Shown: positions 17,082-26,235, counted from the stretch's first letter. The stretch: 64,000 nucleotides of DNA from CAWKGV01 sp963849305 (GCA_963849305.1 CAWKGV010000002.1:186001-250000), one strand, 5' to 3'. Made by a program: numbers and translations. Notes: generated from the letters alone by a model not told the origin.

Positions 17082-17192
17082 CGCGTCCACTTGGGCGTTC
17101 GTGCCGCTCGGTTGACCCGCGCTGGACGGCTGGCCATACATCCGTAGGCTACGCAGGCGTTGTCAGCCAAAGAGGGGGAAGGATTAGCCGCG

Positions 17193-18194
17193 ATGACCGT
17201 CGCCACCGCCGTTGCTTCCGGCGTTGCGCTTGGCTGGGCCGATCTCGACGTGGCACGCGCCGTTCTCGGGACCGAGGCGACCGGGTTGCGCGCGCTGGCT
17301 GCGGGGCTGGACGAGCGTTTCAGTCGCGCGGTCGAGACACTGGCCGGCGCGAGCGGCCGGGTCGTGGTCTCCGGCATGGGGAAGTCCGGTCACGTGGCCC
17401 GCAAGATCGCCGCGACCTTGGCCTCGACCGGCACTCCGGCGATGTTCGTCCACCCGGCCGAAGCCTCGCACGGCGATCTCGGCATGATCGTCGCCGGCGA
17501 TGCGGTGCTCGCTCTTTCCAACTCCGGGGAAACGCCGGAACTGGCCGATCTGGTCGCCCACGCGCGGCGCTTCGCCCTGCCGCTGGTCGCGATCACCGCG
17601 CAGGCGAGGTCGGCCCTGGCTGCCGCAGCAGACGTGGTGCTGCTGCTGCCCGAAGCGGCCGAGGCTTGCCCCATGGGGCTCGCGCCCACCACCAGCGCGA
17701 CCATGCAGATGGCGCTTGGCGATGCGCTGGCGGTCGCCCTGCTGACCCGTCGCGGCTTCACCGCCGCCGATTTTCGCGGGTTTCACCCGGGCGGGCGGCT
17801 GGGCGCGCGCCTGCGACGGGTGCGCGAGTTGATGCATGAGGGGGCGGAGATGCCGCTCGCCTCGCCCGAGACGCCGATGGATCACGCGCTGCTGCTGATG
17901 ACCGAGAAGCGTTTCGGCTGTCTCGGCGTCACGGCGCCGGGTGGAAGGCTAATCGGCATCGTCACCGACGGCGACCTGCGCCGCCATATGGGCCCCGATC
18001 TGCTGGCCCGCCGGGTCGGCGACATCATGACCCGGAGTCCACGGACGATCTCGCCGGAGGCATTGGCGGCCGATGCGCTGCACGCAATGAACGCGCGCGA
18101 CCGGCCGATTACCGCATTGTTCGTCGTGACCTCGGCCGGCAAACCTGTGGGTATCCTTCACGTCCACGATCTGCTGCACGCGGGTGTCGCGTGA
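17193..18194 (+). CDS. kdsD: Arabinose-5-phosphate isomerase KdsD (KpsF/GutQ family)
   Basis: It converts ribulose 5-phosphate to arabinose 5-phosphate, the first step towards the Kdo sugar of lipopolysaccharide. The 333-residue protein has a sugar-isomerase (SIS) domain, with VVVSGMGKSGHVARKIAATL (about 56-75) and ALSNSGETPELADL. Two CBS domains follow, around residues 200-330 (for example VTDGDLRRH and a final GILHVHDLLHAG). ATG 17193 is preferred over a TTG at 17160, because GGGGGAAGGA sits ten bases upstream. The stop overlaps lptC (GTGA), which fixes it as the head of the Lpt operon. Confidence 0.93.
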   Translation: MTVATAVASGVALGWADLDVARAVLGTEATGLRALAAGLDERFSRAVETLAGASGRVVVSGMGKSGHVARKIAATLASTGTPAMFVHPAEASHGDLGMIVAGDAVLALSNSGETPELADLVAHARRFALPLVAITAQARSALAAAADVVLLLPEAAEACPMGLAPTTSATMQMALGDALAVALLTRRGFTAADFRGFHPGGRLGARLRRVRELMHEGAEMPLASPETPMDHALLLMTEKRFGCLGVTAPGGRLIGIVTDGDLRRHMGPDLLARRVGDIMTRSPRTISPEALAADALHAMNARDRPITALFVVTSAGKPVGILHVHDLLHAGVA

Positions 18195-18865
18195 GCGCCG
18201 CTCCGATGCAGGGGACGCGGCGGGCCGGCCAGTTCCTGGCCGCCTCCAGCGCCCGCTTCCGCCGCGTGCCCACGCCCGGCGTGCTCGCCCGCAGGCGGTT
18301 CGCGATCATGGCCACCAAGCTCGCGTTGCCGCTGCTGGCGCTCGGGCTGCTGGGCAGCATGGCGGTCTGGCCCGAGATCCAGCGCGAAGCGGAACAGGCC
18401 CGCGCCGCCATGCATACGCTCGGCCGCATCCAGGCGGCCACCATGACCGGGGCGCGCTACAGCAGCGTGGACCAGCGCGGGCGACCCTATACGGTCACGG
18501 CCGCGACCGCCCGGCAGGTGAGTGCGAACCGGGTCGATCTCAACGATCCCAAGGGGGACATCACGCTGGCGAACGGCACCTGGCTGATGCTCCAGGCCCG
18601 GCGGGGGGTATACCTGCGCCATGAGGACCAGCTCGACCTGGCGCACGATGTCACGCTGTATCGCGACGACGGCACGACCATGGTGACGGCGAGCGCCGCG
18701 ATCGACCTCAAGCGGGGTGCCGCCGCCGGGTCCGCCCCGGTTCATGCGGAGGGGCCGTTCGGGAAACTTGACGCCGTGGGCGGGTTCACGGCCACCGACC
18801 AGGGCCAGCAGATGCTGTTCTCGGGCCCGGCGCAGTTGGTGCTGAACGCGACCAACCAGCCATGA
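18191..18865 (+). CDS. lptC: LPS export ABC transporter periplasmic protein LptC
   Basis: A 224-residue protein with one N-terminal membrane helix (about residues 38-60, KLALPLLALGLLGSMAVW) and a periplasmic beta-jellyroll of the LptA/LptC type. LptC takes lipopolysaccharide from the LptB2FG transporter and hands it to LptA. Identity rests on its size, topology and place between kdsD and lptA, because LptC sequences are weakly conserved. It begins at a GTG overlapping the kdsD stop and ends overlapping lptA (ATGA). Confidence 0.85.
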   Translation: MSAAPMQGTRRAGQFLAASSARFRRVPTPGVLARRRFAIMATKLALPLLALGLLGSMAVWPEIQREAEQARAAMHTLGRIQAATMTGARYSSVDQRGRPYTVTAATARQVSANRVDLNDPKGDITLANGTWLMLQARRGVYLRHEDQLDLAHDVTLYRDDGTTMVTASAAIDLKRGAAAGSAPVHAEGPFGKLDAVGGFTATDQGQQMLFSGPAQLVLNATNQP

Positions 18866-19878
18866 CGCGCACCGGGTTGCTCGCTCCGCTGCTGCTGCTC
18901 GCGATGCCACTCGGCGCCCACCCGGTCCAGGCGCAGGGGATCGACCTGTCGCATGGCGGTCCGATCGCCATCACCGCGAAGGACGGAATCGAGTGGTTGC
19001 AGGCGCAGCACGAAGTCATTGCCAGCGGCTCGGCGCGTGCCGTCCGGCAAAACGTGACCGTGATCGCGGATCGGCTGATCGCCTTTTATCGCAAGAAGCA
19101 AGGGGTCGGGGGCACGGCTGCGGCCTCGGCGAGCACGGCCCCGAAGGCGACGCCGACCTCCGCCGCGAGGGCCGCCGGGCCACTCGACATTAATGGCGAC
19201 GAGGACGCCTCCGGCAACGAGATTTATCGCATGGAGGCGATCGGCCATGTGGTGATTTTCACGCCCACCGACCGCGCGCAGGGGGAACGCGCGGTGTACG
19301 ACCTCGATCAGGCCGTGCTGGTGATGACCGGGCACGACCTGCGGCTGACTACGCCCAATGACGTGCTCACCGCGCGCGACGATCTCGAATATTGGTCGCT
19401 CAAGCATATGGCGGTGGCACGAGGCGATGCCGTGCTGGTGACCAAGGACCATCGCCGGGTCGCCGCTGATGTGCTGGTCGCCTACACGACGCCGGCGAAC
19501 CAGCAGCCGAGCACGCAACCCGCCAAGCCCGCCGCATCGGTGAGCCCGGCCTCGGAAGACCCGCTGGAGGCGAGCGGCCGGCTGCGCAAGGTGGAAGCGT
19601 TCGGCAATGTCACGGTGAGCACACCCACCGAGGTCGTCACCGGCGATCGAGGCGTCTATGTGCCCGAGACCGGCATCGCCATCTTGCTTGGCCAGGTGCG
19701 GATCACTCGCGGACAGAACCAGCTCAACGGCGCGGAGGCCGAGGTAAACCTCAAGACGGGTATCTCGCGCCTGCTGCCGGCCCGGTCGGGCCGGGTTCAG
19801 GGGCTGATCGTTCCAAACCAGGCGCAGCCGCAGGGGCAAACGCATCCGACGCCGCAAGCCGGGAGCCGCAAGCCGTGA
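18862..19878 (+). CDS. lptA: LPS transport periplasmic protein LptA (OstA-like)
   Basis: A 338-residue secreted protein. A signal peptide is visible (LLAPLLLLAMPLGAHPVQAQ, cleavage after about residue 25). The OstA repeat then begins with GGPIAITAKDGIEWLQAQHEVIASGSARAV written across residues 33-62. A second set of strands follows after an Ala/Thr-rich linker of about 25 residues. LptA forms the periplasmic bridge carrying lipopolysaccharide to the outer membrane. It is longer than the E. coli protein (185 residues) because of two low-complexity inserts. The stop overlaps lptB. Confidence 0.88.
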   Translation: MTRTGLLAPLLLLAMPLGAHPVQAQGIDLSHGGPIAITAKDGIEWLQAQHEVIASGSARAVRQNVTVIADRLIAFYRKKQGVGGTAAASASTAPKATPTSAARAAGPLDINGDEDASGNEIYRMEAIGHVVIFTPTDRAQGERAVYDLDQAVLVMTGHDLRLTTPNDVLTARDDLEYWSLKHMAVARGDAVLVTKDHRRVAADVLVAYTTPANQQPSTQPAKPAASVSPASEDPLEASGRLRKVEAFGNVTVSTPTEVVTGDRGVYVPETGIAILLGQVRITRGQNQLNGAEAEVNLKTGISRLLPARSGRVQGLIVPNQAQPQGQTHPTPQAGSRKP

Positions 19879-20651
19879 GCCGCGAGCGCAGGACGGAGAT
19901 GCGCCCGGAACTGCGATTGTTGCCCGGTGGCATCGGGCTGTCCGCCGCGGGCCTTGGCAAGACCTACAACAAGCGGCCGGTGGTACGGAACGTCTCGATC
20001 CAGCTCCGGCGCGGCGAGGCGGTGGGCTTGCTCGGCCCGAACGGCGCCGGCAAGACCACCACGTTCTACATGATCGTCGGCCTGGTGCGGCCCGACACCG
20101 GCGCGATCGGCTTGGAAGGCGCCGACATCACGCAGTTGCCGATGTACCGCCGCGCCCGTCTCGGTATCGGCTATTTGCCGCAGGAGGCGAGCGTGTTCCG
20201 CGGCCTCAACGTCGAGCAGAACATCTTGGCCGCGCTGGAAGTGGTGGAATCCGACCGCGACCGGCGCGACCGCATCCTCGACGAGCTGCTGGCCGAGTTC
20301 GGCATCGGCCATCTGCGCCGCACACCGGCGCTGGCGCTCTCCGGCGGCGAGCGGCGACGGGTGGAAATCGCCCGCGCGCTGGCGACCAGCCCCGCTTACA
20401 TCCTGCTTGACGAACCGCTGGCCGGCATCGACCCGATCGCGGTAGGCGAGATTCGCGACCTCGTCTCCCATCTCAAGCACCGCGGCATCGGCGTGCTGAT
20501 CACCGACCACAATGTGCGCGAGACGCTGGAGATCATCGACCGCGCCTATATCATGCACGACGGGCAGGTGCTGATGGAGGGCCGCCCGCACGAGGTGGTT
20601 GCGCACGAGGGGGTGCGGCGGGTGTATCTGGGCGAGCGGTTCAGCCTCTAG
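19875..20651 (+). CDS. lptB: LPS export ABC transporter ATPase LptB
   Basis: A 258-residue ABC ATPase powering extraction of lipopolysaccharide from the inner membrane. Walker A is GPNGAGKTTTFYM (about residues 54-66), the signature is LSGGERRRVEIARAL and Walker B is YILLDEPLAGIDP. The H-loop is ITDHNVRE. The LPQEASVFRGL Q-loop segment is typical of LptB. It starts at a GTG overlapping the lptA stop. The LptFG permease genes are not in this window. Confidence 0.95.
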   Translation: MSRERRTEMRPELRLLPGGIGLSAAGLGKTYNKRPVVRNVSIQLRRGEAVGLLGPNGAGKTTTFYMIVGLVRPDTGAIGLEGADITQLPMYRRARLGIGYLPQEASVFRGLNVEQNILAALEVVESDRDRRDRILDELLAEFGIGHLRRTPALALSGGERRRVEIARALATSPAYILLDEPLAGIDPIAVGEIRDLVSHLKHRGIGVLITDHNVRETLEIIDRAYIMHDGQVLMEGRPHEVVAHEGVRRVYLGERFSL

Positions 20652-20674
20652 CGCGGAGGCCGCGGGCGAGAGCG

Positions 20675-22168
20675 ATGGCGATCGGGCCGCGCCTGGAACT
20701 GCGTCAGGGCCAGTCCCTGGTGATGACGCCTCAGCTCCGCCAGGCGATCAAGCTGCTGCAATACTCGAACCTGGAGGTCGCCGGCTTCGTGGAGGCGGAG
20801 CTGGAGCGCAATCCATTGTTGGAGCGCGACGAGACGCCGGAAGCGCCGCCGCCGGAGACGGCGGCGCCAGACCAGCGTTCCGATCGACGGGAGAGCGCGG
20901 CGGACACGGCGGACACGGCGGACATGGCGCGCGCCCAGACGCTTCCCGAAGCGACGGGCGCGCCCTTGGATATCGAGCACGCCGAAACGTACGATCGTGG
21001 CGGAGCGGCAGACGGATATCGCAACCGGAGCGGCGGCGGGCACGACTTCGACAGTGATGAGCGTGGCATCGATGACATCGCCGAGCGACGCCGGCCGTTG
21101 CGCGAGCATCTGGGCGAGCAGCTTCGGCTGGGTTTCGCCGATCACGCCGATCGCATCATTGGCGCCCACTTGATTGGGCTGCTCTGCCCCGCCGGGCGAC
21201 TGACCGCCGAGCCGGTCGCAATCGCCGCCACGATGGGGGTGCCGCTCACCCGCGTAGAGGCGGTACGCGGGCGCATGATGCGCTTCGACCCGCCGGGGCT
21301 GTTCGCCCGCGACCTGAGGGAATGCCTGGCCGCGCAGCTCGCGGATCGCAACCGGCTGGATCCAGCGATGGTTGCGCTGCTCGACAACCTTGACCTTCTC
21401 GCCCGGCGCGACTTGCGCCGGCTGATGTCAGTCTGCGAGGTGGATAGCGAGGACTTGGCCGACATGATCGCCGAGATTCGCGCGCTCGATCCGAAGCCAG
21501 CGGCGAGCTGGGATGTGGAAGCGGCGCAAGCGGTCATACCCGATGTATTGATGCGGGCATCGGCCGATGGCGGGTGGGTGCTCGAACTTAACGCCGACAC
21601 GCTGCCGCGCGTGCTGGTCAACCAACGCTTCCACGCCCACGTGGCCGCGCGCGCAGACAAGCAGGCGCGGGTGTTCCTGAGCGAGCGATTGGCCAACGCG
21701 AATTGGCTGGTGAAGTCGTTGCAGCAACGCACGCAAACCATCTTGAAGGTGGCGGCTGAGATCGTACGCCAGCAGGACGGCTTCCTGCGACATGGCATCG
21801 GCCATTTGAAGCCGCTCATTTTGCGCGACATCGCCGCGGCCGTCGAGATGCACGAGAGCACGGTAAGCCGCGTGACGGCGAACAAATACATCTCCACGCC
21901 TCGCGGCATGTTTGAGCTGAAGTACTTTTTCACCACCGCGATCCAGAGCGTGGACGGGGAGGCGCACAGCGCCGAGACCGTACGCCATCGCATCCGAAGC
22001 ATGATCCTCGCGGAACGCCCCGACGAGGTGCTGTCGGATGACGCGATCGTTGCCGCGCTCCGATCGGAGGGCGTGGACATCGCCCGGCGGACCGTGGCCA
22101 AATACCGGGAGGCGCTGCGCATCCCCAACTCGGTGCAGCGCAAACGGGAAAAGGCCGTCCCGGCCTAA
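20675..22168 (+). CDS. rpoN: RNA polymerase sigma-54 factor RpoN
   Basis: A 497-residue sigma-54. Region I (residues 1-50, LELRQGQSLVMTPQLRQAIK) is the glutamine/leucine-rich activator-contact part. An acidic linker with a small ADTADTADMA repeat follows. The core-binding domain and the C-terminal DNA-binding part end in the RpoN box ARRTVAKYREALRIPNS. It lies 23 bases after lptB, in the same lptB-rpoN-hpf arrangement known from many proteobacteria. The frame continues to a full family length. Confidence 0.95.
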   Translation: MAIGPRLELRQGQSLVMTPQLRQAIKLLQYSNLEVAGFVEAELERNPLLERDETPEAPPPETAAPDQRSDRRESAADTADTADMARAQTLPEATGAPLDIEHAETYDRGGAADGYRNRSGGGHDFDSDERGIDDIAERRRPLREHLGEQLRLGFADHADRIIGAHLIGLLCPAGRLTAEPVAIAATMGVPLTRVEAVRGRMMRFDPPGLFARDLRECLAAQLADRNRLDPAMVALLDNLDLLARRDLRRLMSVCEVDSEDLADMIAEIRALDPKPAASWDVEAAQAVIPDVLMRASADGGWVLELNADTLPRVLVNQRFHAHVAARADKQARVFLSERLANANWLVKSLQQRTQTILKVAAEIVRQQDGFLRHGIGHLKPLILRDIAAAVEMHESTVSRVTANKYISTPRGMFELKYFFTTAIQSVDGEAHSAETVRHRIRSMILAERPDEVLSDDAIVAALRSEGVDIARRTVAKYREALRIPNSVQRKREKAVPA

Positions 22169-22213
22169 CGCGCGTTGCGCCGCCGGGCGGGCGGCACGAC
22201 TCGGGAGAGCCAG

Positions 22214-22834
22214 ATGGAGATCACGGTTTCCGGCAAGCAGGTCGATCTATCCGACGCGCTGCGCGTCCGGGTGGCCAAGCATCTGGACGCCATCGCGCGG
22301 AAATATTTCGACCGCGCGCTGGAGGCGAACGTGACCTTCAGCCGCGCCCGCAGCTTCTTCACGTGCGACATCAACCTGCACGCCGGTCGCGGCCTGGCGC
22401 TGCGCGGCGAGGGCGAAGCGGCGGATGCCAATAGCGCCTTCGACGATGCCGCCGAGCACATCGCCAAGCGGCTGCGCCGCTATCGCCGTCGCGTCAACGA
22501 GCACGCGCGCGACACCGCCAACCGCGAGCGTCCGGAGGCTGCCCGGCAGTATGTGTTGCGCCCGGAGGACGAGGCGGCCCCGCAAGCCACGGCGCGCGCG
22601 GATGGCGGGCTCGGCGCCTATGCCACCGTGATCGCCGAGCAACCGACCGAAATTAGCCGGCTGTCGGTCGGCGAGGCAGTCATGCGAATGGATTTGGCCG
22701 ATCAGCAGGTGCTAATGTTCCGCAATTGCGCGACCGGCGAGCTGAACGTCGTCTATCGCCGCAGCGATGGTAACATCGGCTGGATCGACCCGGAAGAGGG
22801 CCGGGAGCGGGCGACGGAAGAAGGCGCGCGATAG
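22214..22834 (+). CDS. hpf: Ribosome hibernation-promoting factor, long form
   Basis: A 206-residue long HPF. The N-terminal RaiA-like domain (residues 1-100) starts MEITVSGKQVDLSDALRVRV. The C-terminal domain carries the RLSVGEAVMRMDLADQQVLM motif (about residues 150-170) and ends with IGWIDPEEG. Long HPFs dimerise 70S ribosomes into inactive 100S particles during stationary phase or starvation. ATG 22214 is chosen for its GGGAGAG Shine-Dalgarno and its match to the family start. It lies 45 bases after rpoN and closes the operon. Confidence 0.92.
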   Translation: MEITVSGKQVDLSDALRVRVAKHLDAIARKYFDRALEANVTFSRARSFFTCDINLHAGRGLALRGEGEAADANSAFDDAAEHIAKRLRRYRRRVNEHARDTANRERPEAARQYVLRPEDEAAPQATARADGGLGAYATVIAEQPTEISRLSVGEAVMRMDLADQQVLMFRNCATGELNVVYRRSDGNIGWIDPEEGRERATEEGAR

Positions 22835-22857
22835 GCTGGCGTTGGTTTTTCCCGGTC

Positions 22858-22935
22858 ACGCTCCCGCTTGTCGCGAGCATCCAAGACTATCTTGCCGGCA
22901 CCAAAACCGTGGATGGCCGTGACAAGCACGGCCAT
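22858..22935. repeat. Inverted pair of REP-like palindromes (family A)
   Basis: Two 23-base hairpins face each other. The first, read on the minus strand, is ATGCTCGCG-ACAAG-CGGGAGCGT (22858-22880). The second, on the plus strand, is ATGGCCGTG-ACAAG-CACGGCCAT (22913-22935), with perfect 9-bp arms. Together with single copies at 46426-46448 and 48583-48605 they share a CAAG loop and ATG/CAT ends. The pair lies just downstream of hpf and may act as a terminator or mRNA stabiliser. Confidence 0.7.
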
Positions 22936-22982
22936 GCCGATGAAAGGGGAAGGACTGGTGCCGTACGGCGGCCCGGCGCCAG

Positions 22983-23252
22983 TCAATGCACCAGCGCTGG
23001 GACCATCTCATGCTGCAAGATCGCCGCGATCGCCACGTCGCGGTCGCCGGCGAGCGCCATCGGGGTGCCGTCAGCGGCGTGGATAGCATAGCCCGGAGCG
23101 CCGTTCACCTCGACCGGCCGGATATAGGCGATCTGCGACACCCCAAGCCGACCAAGTTGCTCGGCGGATAGGTGGCGGATATCGAAGCCGACCCGTAGCG
23201 CGTCGCTACTGTTGGGATCGCCCGGATGGTTCGCGTTCATGTTCATCTTCAT
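22983..23252 (-). CDS. DUF1150 family protein
   Basis: A small acidic protein of 89 residues whose core (IRHLSAEQLGRLGVSQIAYI followed by a VEVNGAPGYAIHAADG segment) matches DUF1150. This family in alphaproteobacteria is typically encoded next to small heat-shock proteins, as here (77 bases downstream of hsp20, same strand). Its biochemical role is unknown. ATG 23252 is taken; ATG 23246, two codons later, is better spaced from the GAGGAG motif. Confidence 0.85.
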   Translation of the reverse strand: MKMNMNANHPGDPNSSDALRVGFDIRHLSAEQLGRLGVSQIAYIRPVEVNGAPGYAIHAADGTPMALAGDRDVAIAAILQHEMVPALVH

Positions 23253-23329
23253 GTCTCCTCGCGCCGGCCCGCATCGCGCAGCACCGCCGCAATTCATTGC
23301 GACCACTGGATCGTTCCGTTCCCCTTGGC

Positions 23330-23794
23330 TCAGGCCGGCCCAGAGTCATCCTCGACCAGCTTGCCCCGGCCGCTGCCATTGGTAGGCGGTCGGTTGATCT
23401 GAATGGTCTTCACCCTTTGCTCGGGCTCCGGGCGGGCGAGGTCGATATTCAACAGGCCGTTGTCCAACCACGCACCCTTTACCTCGATTCCCTCCGCCAG
23501 CACGAAGGCTCGTTGAAACTGGCGGGCGGCGATGCCGCGATGCAGGAACACGCGATCCTGGCTATCGTCAGCCTGGCGACCGCGGATCACTAGCTGATTG
23601 TCCTCCTGGGTGATCTGCAACTCGTTCATCGTGAAGCCGGCCACCGCGAGCGTGATCCTGAGCCCGGTCGGGCTGATCTGCTCGATGTTGTAAGGCGGAT
23701 AACCGTCCGACGAGGTCTTCGAAGCCCGCTCGAGCATTTGCTCGAGATGGTCGAAGCCCAGGAACATCGGCGACGTGAACAACCGGGTGGTCAT
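23330..23794 (-). CDS. Hsp20 / alpha-crystallin family small heat-shock protein
   Basis: A 154-residue ATP-independent holdase that binds unfolding proteins under stress. The alpha-crystallin domain spans about residues 38-130. It includes LRITLAVAGFTMNELQITQE, the FQRAFVLAEGIEVKGAWLDN segment and GLLNIDLARPEPE. The N-terminus (LFTSPMFLGFDHLEQML) is IbpA-like. A strong AAGGAGG motif precedes ATG 23794. A heat-shock sigma promoter would be expected, but I could not identify one with confidence. Confidence 0.92.
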   Translation of the reverse strand: MTTRLFTSPMFLGFDHLEQMLERASKTSSDGYPPYNIEQISPTGLRITLAVAGFTMNELQITQEDNQLVIRGRQADDSQDRVFLHRGIAARQFQRAFVLAEGIEVKGAWLDNGLLNIDLARPEPEQRVKTIQINRPPTNGSGRGKLVEDDSGPA

Positions 23795-23912
23795 GGCCCC
23801 CTCCTTAGAGCGAAGCATGTATTCCGAGACCCGACAGCGGCATCCCGGCGTAAGGGGAGGTAGGCCGGCGATAGGGCGGTTGCAAGAGGTCGGGAAGGTG
23901 CCGTCCGCGACC

Positions 23913-25685
23913 CTATTCGGCCGCTATCGCCTCGGGCGAGGCGGCGAGCTGAGATTGCACCAGCTCGGCGAACTGGCCACCGCGCGCGAGCAGCGACTGG
24001 AAGCTGCCCCGCTCGACGATTCGGCCGGAGTCGAACACCAGGATCTCGTCGGCATCGCGCACGGTCGAGAGGCGGTGGGCGATGATGAAGGTCGTGCGCC
24101 CCTGCATCAGCGTCTTGAGCGCCCGGCTGACCCGCGCCTCGGTCGCGGCATCGAGCGCGCTGGTCGCCTCATCGAGTATCAGGATCGGCGGGTTCTTGAG
24201 CAACGCGCGGGCAATGGCGAGTCGCTGGCGCTGGCCGCCCGACAGCGTCGAGCCCCGCTCGCCGATCAGCGTGTCGTAGCCGCGTGGCTGACGCATGATG
24301 AAGTCGTGCGCGTCGGCGAGCCGGCAGGCGTGCTCCATCTCTTCGTCGGTCGCGTCCGGGCGGCCGACCAGAAGGTTGTCGCGGATCGACCGGTTGAACA
24401 GCATGCTTTCCTGGAACACCACGCCGATCGCCGCCCGCAGGCTGTCCAGCGTGATATCGCGCAGGTCTTGGCCGTCAATCAGCACGCGGCCGGACGTTGG
24501 ATCCCACAGGCGCTGGAGCAAGGCCATAACGGTGGACTTGCCCGCCCCGGTGCGGCCGACCAGGGCCACCGACATTCCGGGGCTGGCGGTGAAGGATACG
24601 TCGGTCAGGACGTTCTGCCCGCCCGGATAGGCGAAGGACGTGTGATCGAACACCACCTCGCCGCGCTCTGCCGCAAGCGGGCGAGCTTGGGAAGATTCCG
24701 GCACGGAACTTTCAGCATCCATCACGTTGAAGAACTCTTCAAGCGCGGGCAGGCGAAAGAACAAGTTGGAAACGAAGCTCACCCCCGACTCCAGACGGCC
24801 AATCAGGAGCGTGGCGAAGCCCATGAAGCTGACCACGTCGCTGATCTGCGCCTGGCCGGCCAGATGGAGGACCGTGCCGACCACGACGATCGAGATGACG
24901 GCGAGCGTGCTCGCGCCTCGGGTTAGCACGTTGACCACGGCCCACCAGTTCAGGACCGGGAACTGGTTGGCGATCACCTGCTGGGCGATATCGCCGAATC
25001 GCTGCCGCTCCGCGGCCAGGCGGGTGAAGGATTGGACCACCACAACATTGGCCAGAGCGTCTTGCACCGCGCCCGCCAATGTGGAGTTGGCCCGCTCGGC
25101 GCGGCGCTGGCCGGCCTGGGTCCGGCTGATCACCACGGCGGTCACGATGATGAACACCATGACCAGAAAGATGAGGCAAATCCCGAGCCGCCAGTTCATC
25201 AGCAGCGTGAGCGGCAGCAGGACGAGCACGGAGCAGAGCGTGGCGAGCTGGTCCTTGAAGAACACCAGCCACATCGCGAACAGCCCGTCGGTGCCCGACA
25301 GCATGACCTTCATCAGCCGGCCGGAATGCGTATCGCCGTGAAAGGACAGCGGCAGATCCAGGACGTGACCGTGATACCGGCCCATCGCCTTGATCCGGTT
25401 GCGATGGGCGAGCCGCTCGGCTTGCAGGGCGGTCGCCATGTTGGAGGCGATGCCGGCCACCCCCACCCCGGCCCAAATGCCGAGCAGGACGGTCGCTTGT
25501 TGCCACAGCACGCTGAGCCGGAGCTGGTCTGATTCGGACAACAGTTCGATCACCCGCCCAAACAGCACCGGGTCGAGGAATTGCAGCCCCGCGACCATGA
25601 GGCTACCGAGGGTCAGCAGGGCCGCGATCTTAAGATCGGGTCCCAGCAGCCGAAGGACCCGGCCATAGACTCTCAGGAATCGCAT
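23913..25685 (-). CDS. ndvA: NdvA/ChvA-type glucan ABC exporter (fused permease-ATPase)
   Basis: A 590-residue half-transporter. Six membrane helices lie in about residues 1-310. The nucleotide-binding domain follows, with Walker A GRTGAGKST, Q-loop VVFQESMLFNRSI, signature LSGGQRQRLAIARAL, Walker B LILDEATSALD and H-loop IAHRLSTV. The N-terminal MRFLRVYGRVLRLLGPDLK and the spacing of the helices match the cyclic beta-1,2-glucan exporter NdvA/ChvA/CgmA. The glucan synthase is not in the window, so the substrate is inferred; an unrelated lipid or glycan exporter is possible. Confidence 0.82.
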   Translation of the reverse strand: MRFLRVYGRVLRLLGPDLKIAALLTLGSLMVAGLQFLDPVLFGRVIELLSESDQLRLSVLWQQATVLLGIWAGVGVAGIASNMATALQAERLAHRNRIKAMGRYHGHVLDLPLSFHGDTHSGRLMKVMLSGTDGLFAMWLVFFKDQLATLCSVLVLLPLTLLMNWRLGICLIFLVMVFIIVTAVVISRTQAGQRRAERANSTLAGAVQDALANVVVVQSFTRLAAERQRFGDIAQQVIANQFPVLNWWAVVNVLTRGASTLAVISIVVVGTVLHLAGQAQISDVVSFMGFATLLIGRLESGVSFVSNLFFRLPALEEFFNVMDAESSVPESSQARPLAAERGEVVFDHTSFAYPGGQNVLTDVSFTASPGMSVALVGRTGAGKSTVMALLQRLWDPTSGRVLIDGQDLRDITLDSLRAAIGVVFQESMLFNRSIRDNLLVGRPDATDEEMEHACRLADAHDFIMRQPRGYDTLIGERGSTLSGGQRQRLAIARALLKNPPILILDEATSALDAATEARVSRALKTLMQGRTTFIIAHRLSTVRDADEILVFDSGRIVERGSFQSLLARGGQFAELVQSQLAASPEAIAAE

Positions 25686-25758
25686 CGGCTCCCCCGCGCG
25701 GGTCGTCTTCCTCTGTTAGTCACGCGCCTGTGGCAGCAACAGGGCAACGGGCGCGACG

Positions 25759-26235
25759 TCACTCCACCCGCAGTGCCGCGCGCAGCTCGGTGAAGCCGGC
25801 GGGATCCTCGGCCGCGGCCAGCCGGGCCGCGGCGAGCGAGGCGAAGCGATGCAGCAGCGCTCGCCGCCGGGGCGCGGTGAGCGGATGGTCCGGCGCCTCA
25901 CGCAGCAGATCGGCTTCGACGCCCTGGGTCACGATCAGCCCCGCCTGCTGCGGCAGAAGCGGCAAGGAAAAGGCGGCGTCCACGGCGAAAAAGAAGGCGT
26001 CGCAGAACGGGCGATAGTCCGGCCATTTCCCGTCAGCGAGGAAGTCGCGCGGCCCCGATTTTATCTCGATACAGGCAAAGCCGCCGTCCGGGCGCAAGGC
26101 CAGGATATCGGCCCGTCGGCCGTTCGGCAGCGGCACCTCGTGCAGCGGCGCCCAGCCGAGGCGGCCGCAGAGGCGCGCCGCTGCACGCCGGATCATTGCC
26201 GCCCGCTCGGCTAATCCCGCCACACTCACGCTCAT
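25759..26235 (-). CDS. MmcB-family DNA repair nuclease-like protein
   Basis: A 158-residue protein matching MmcB, an alphaproteobacterial DNA-damage protein with a PD-(D/E)xK nuclease-like core. The core is visible as RRADILALRPDGGFACIEIK, giving D then E-x-K, followed by KWPDYRPFCDAFFFAV. ATG 26235 begins MSVSVAGLAERAAMIRR. The 86-codon upstream extension of the frame overlaps the metallopeptidase gene on the other strand and is rejected. In Caulobacter mmcB is LexA-regulated; I saw no clear LexA box here. Confidence 0.82.
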   Translation of the reverse strand: MSVSVAGLAERAAMIRRAAARLCGRLGWAPLHEVPLPNGRRADILALRPDGGFACIEIKSGPRDFLADGKWPDYRPFCDAFFFAVDAAFSLPLLPQQAGLIVTQGVEADLLREAPDHPLTAPRRRALLHRFASLAAARLAAAEDPAGFTELRAALRVE

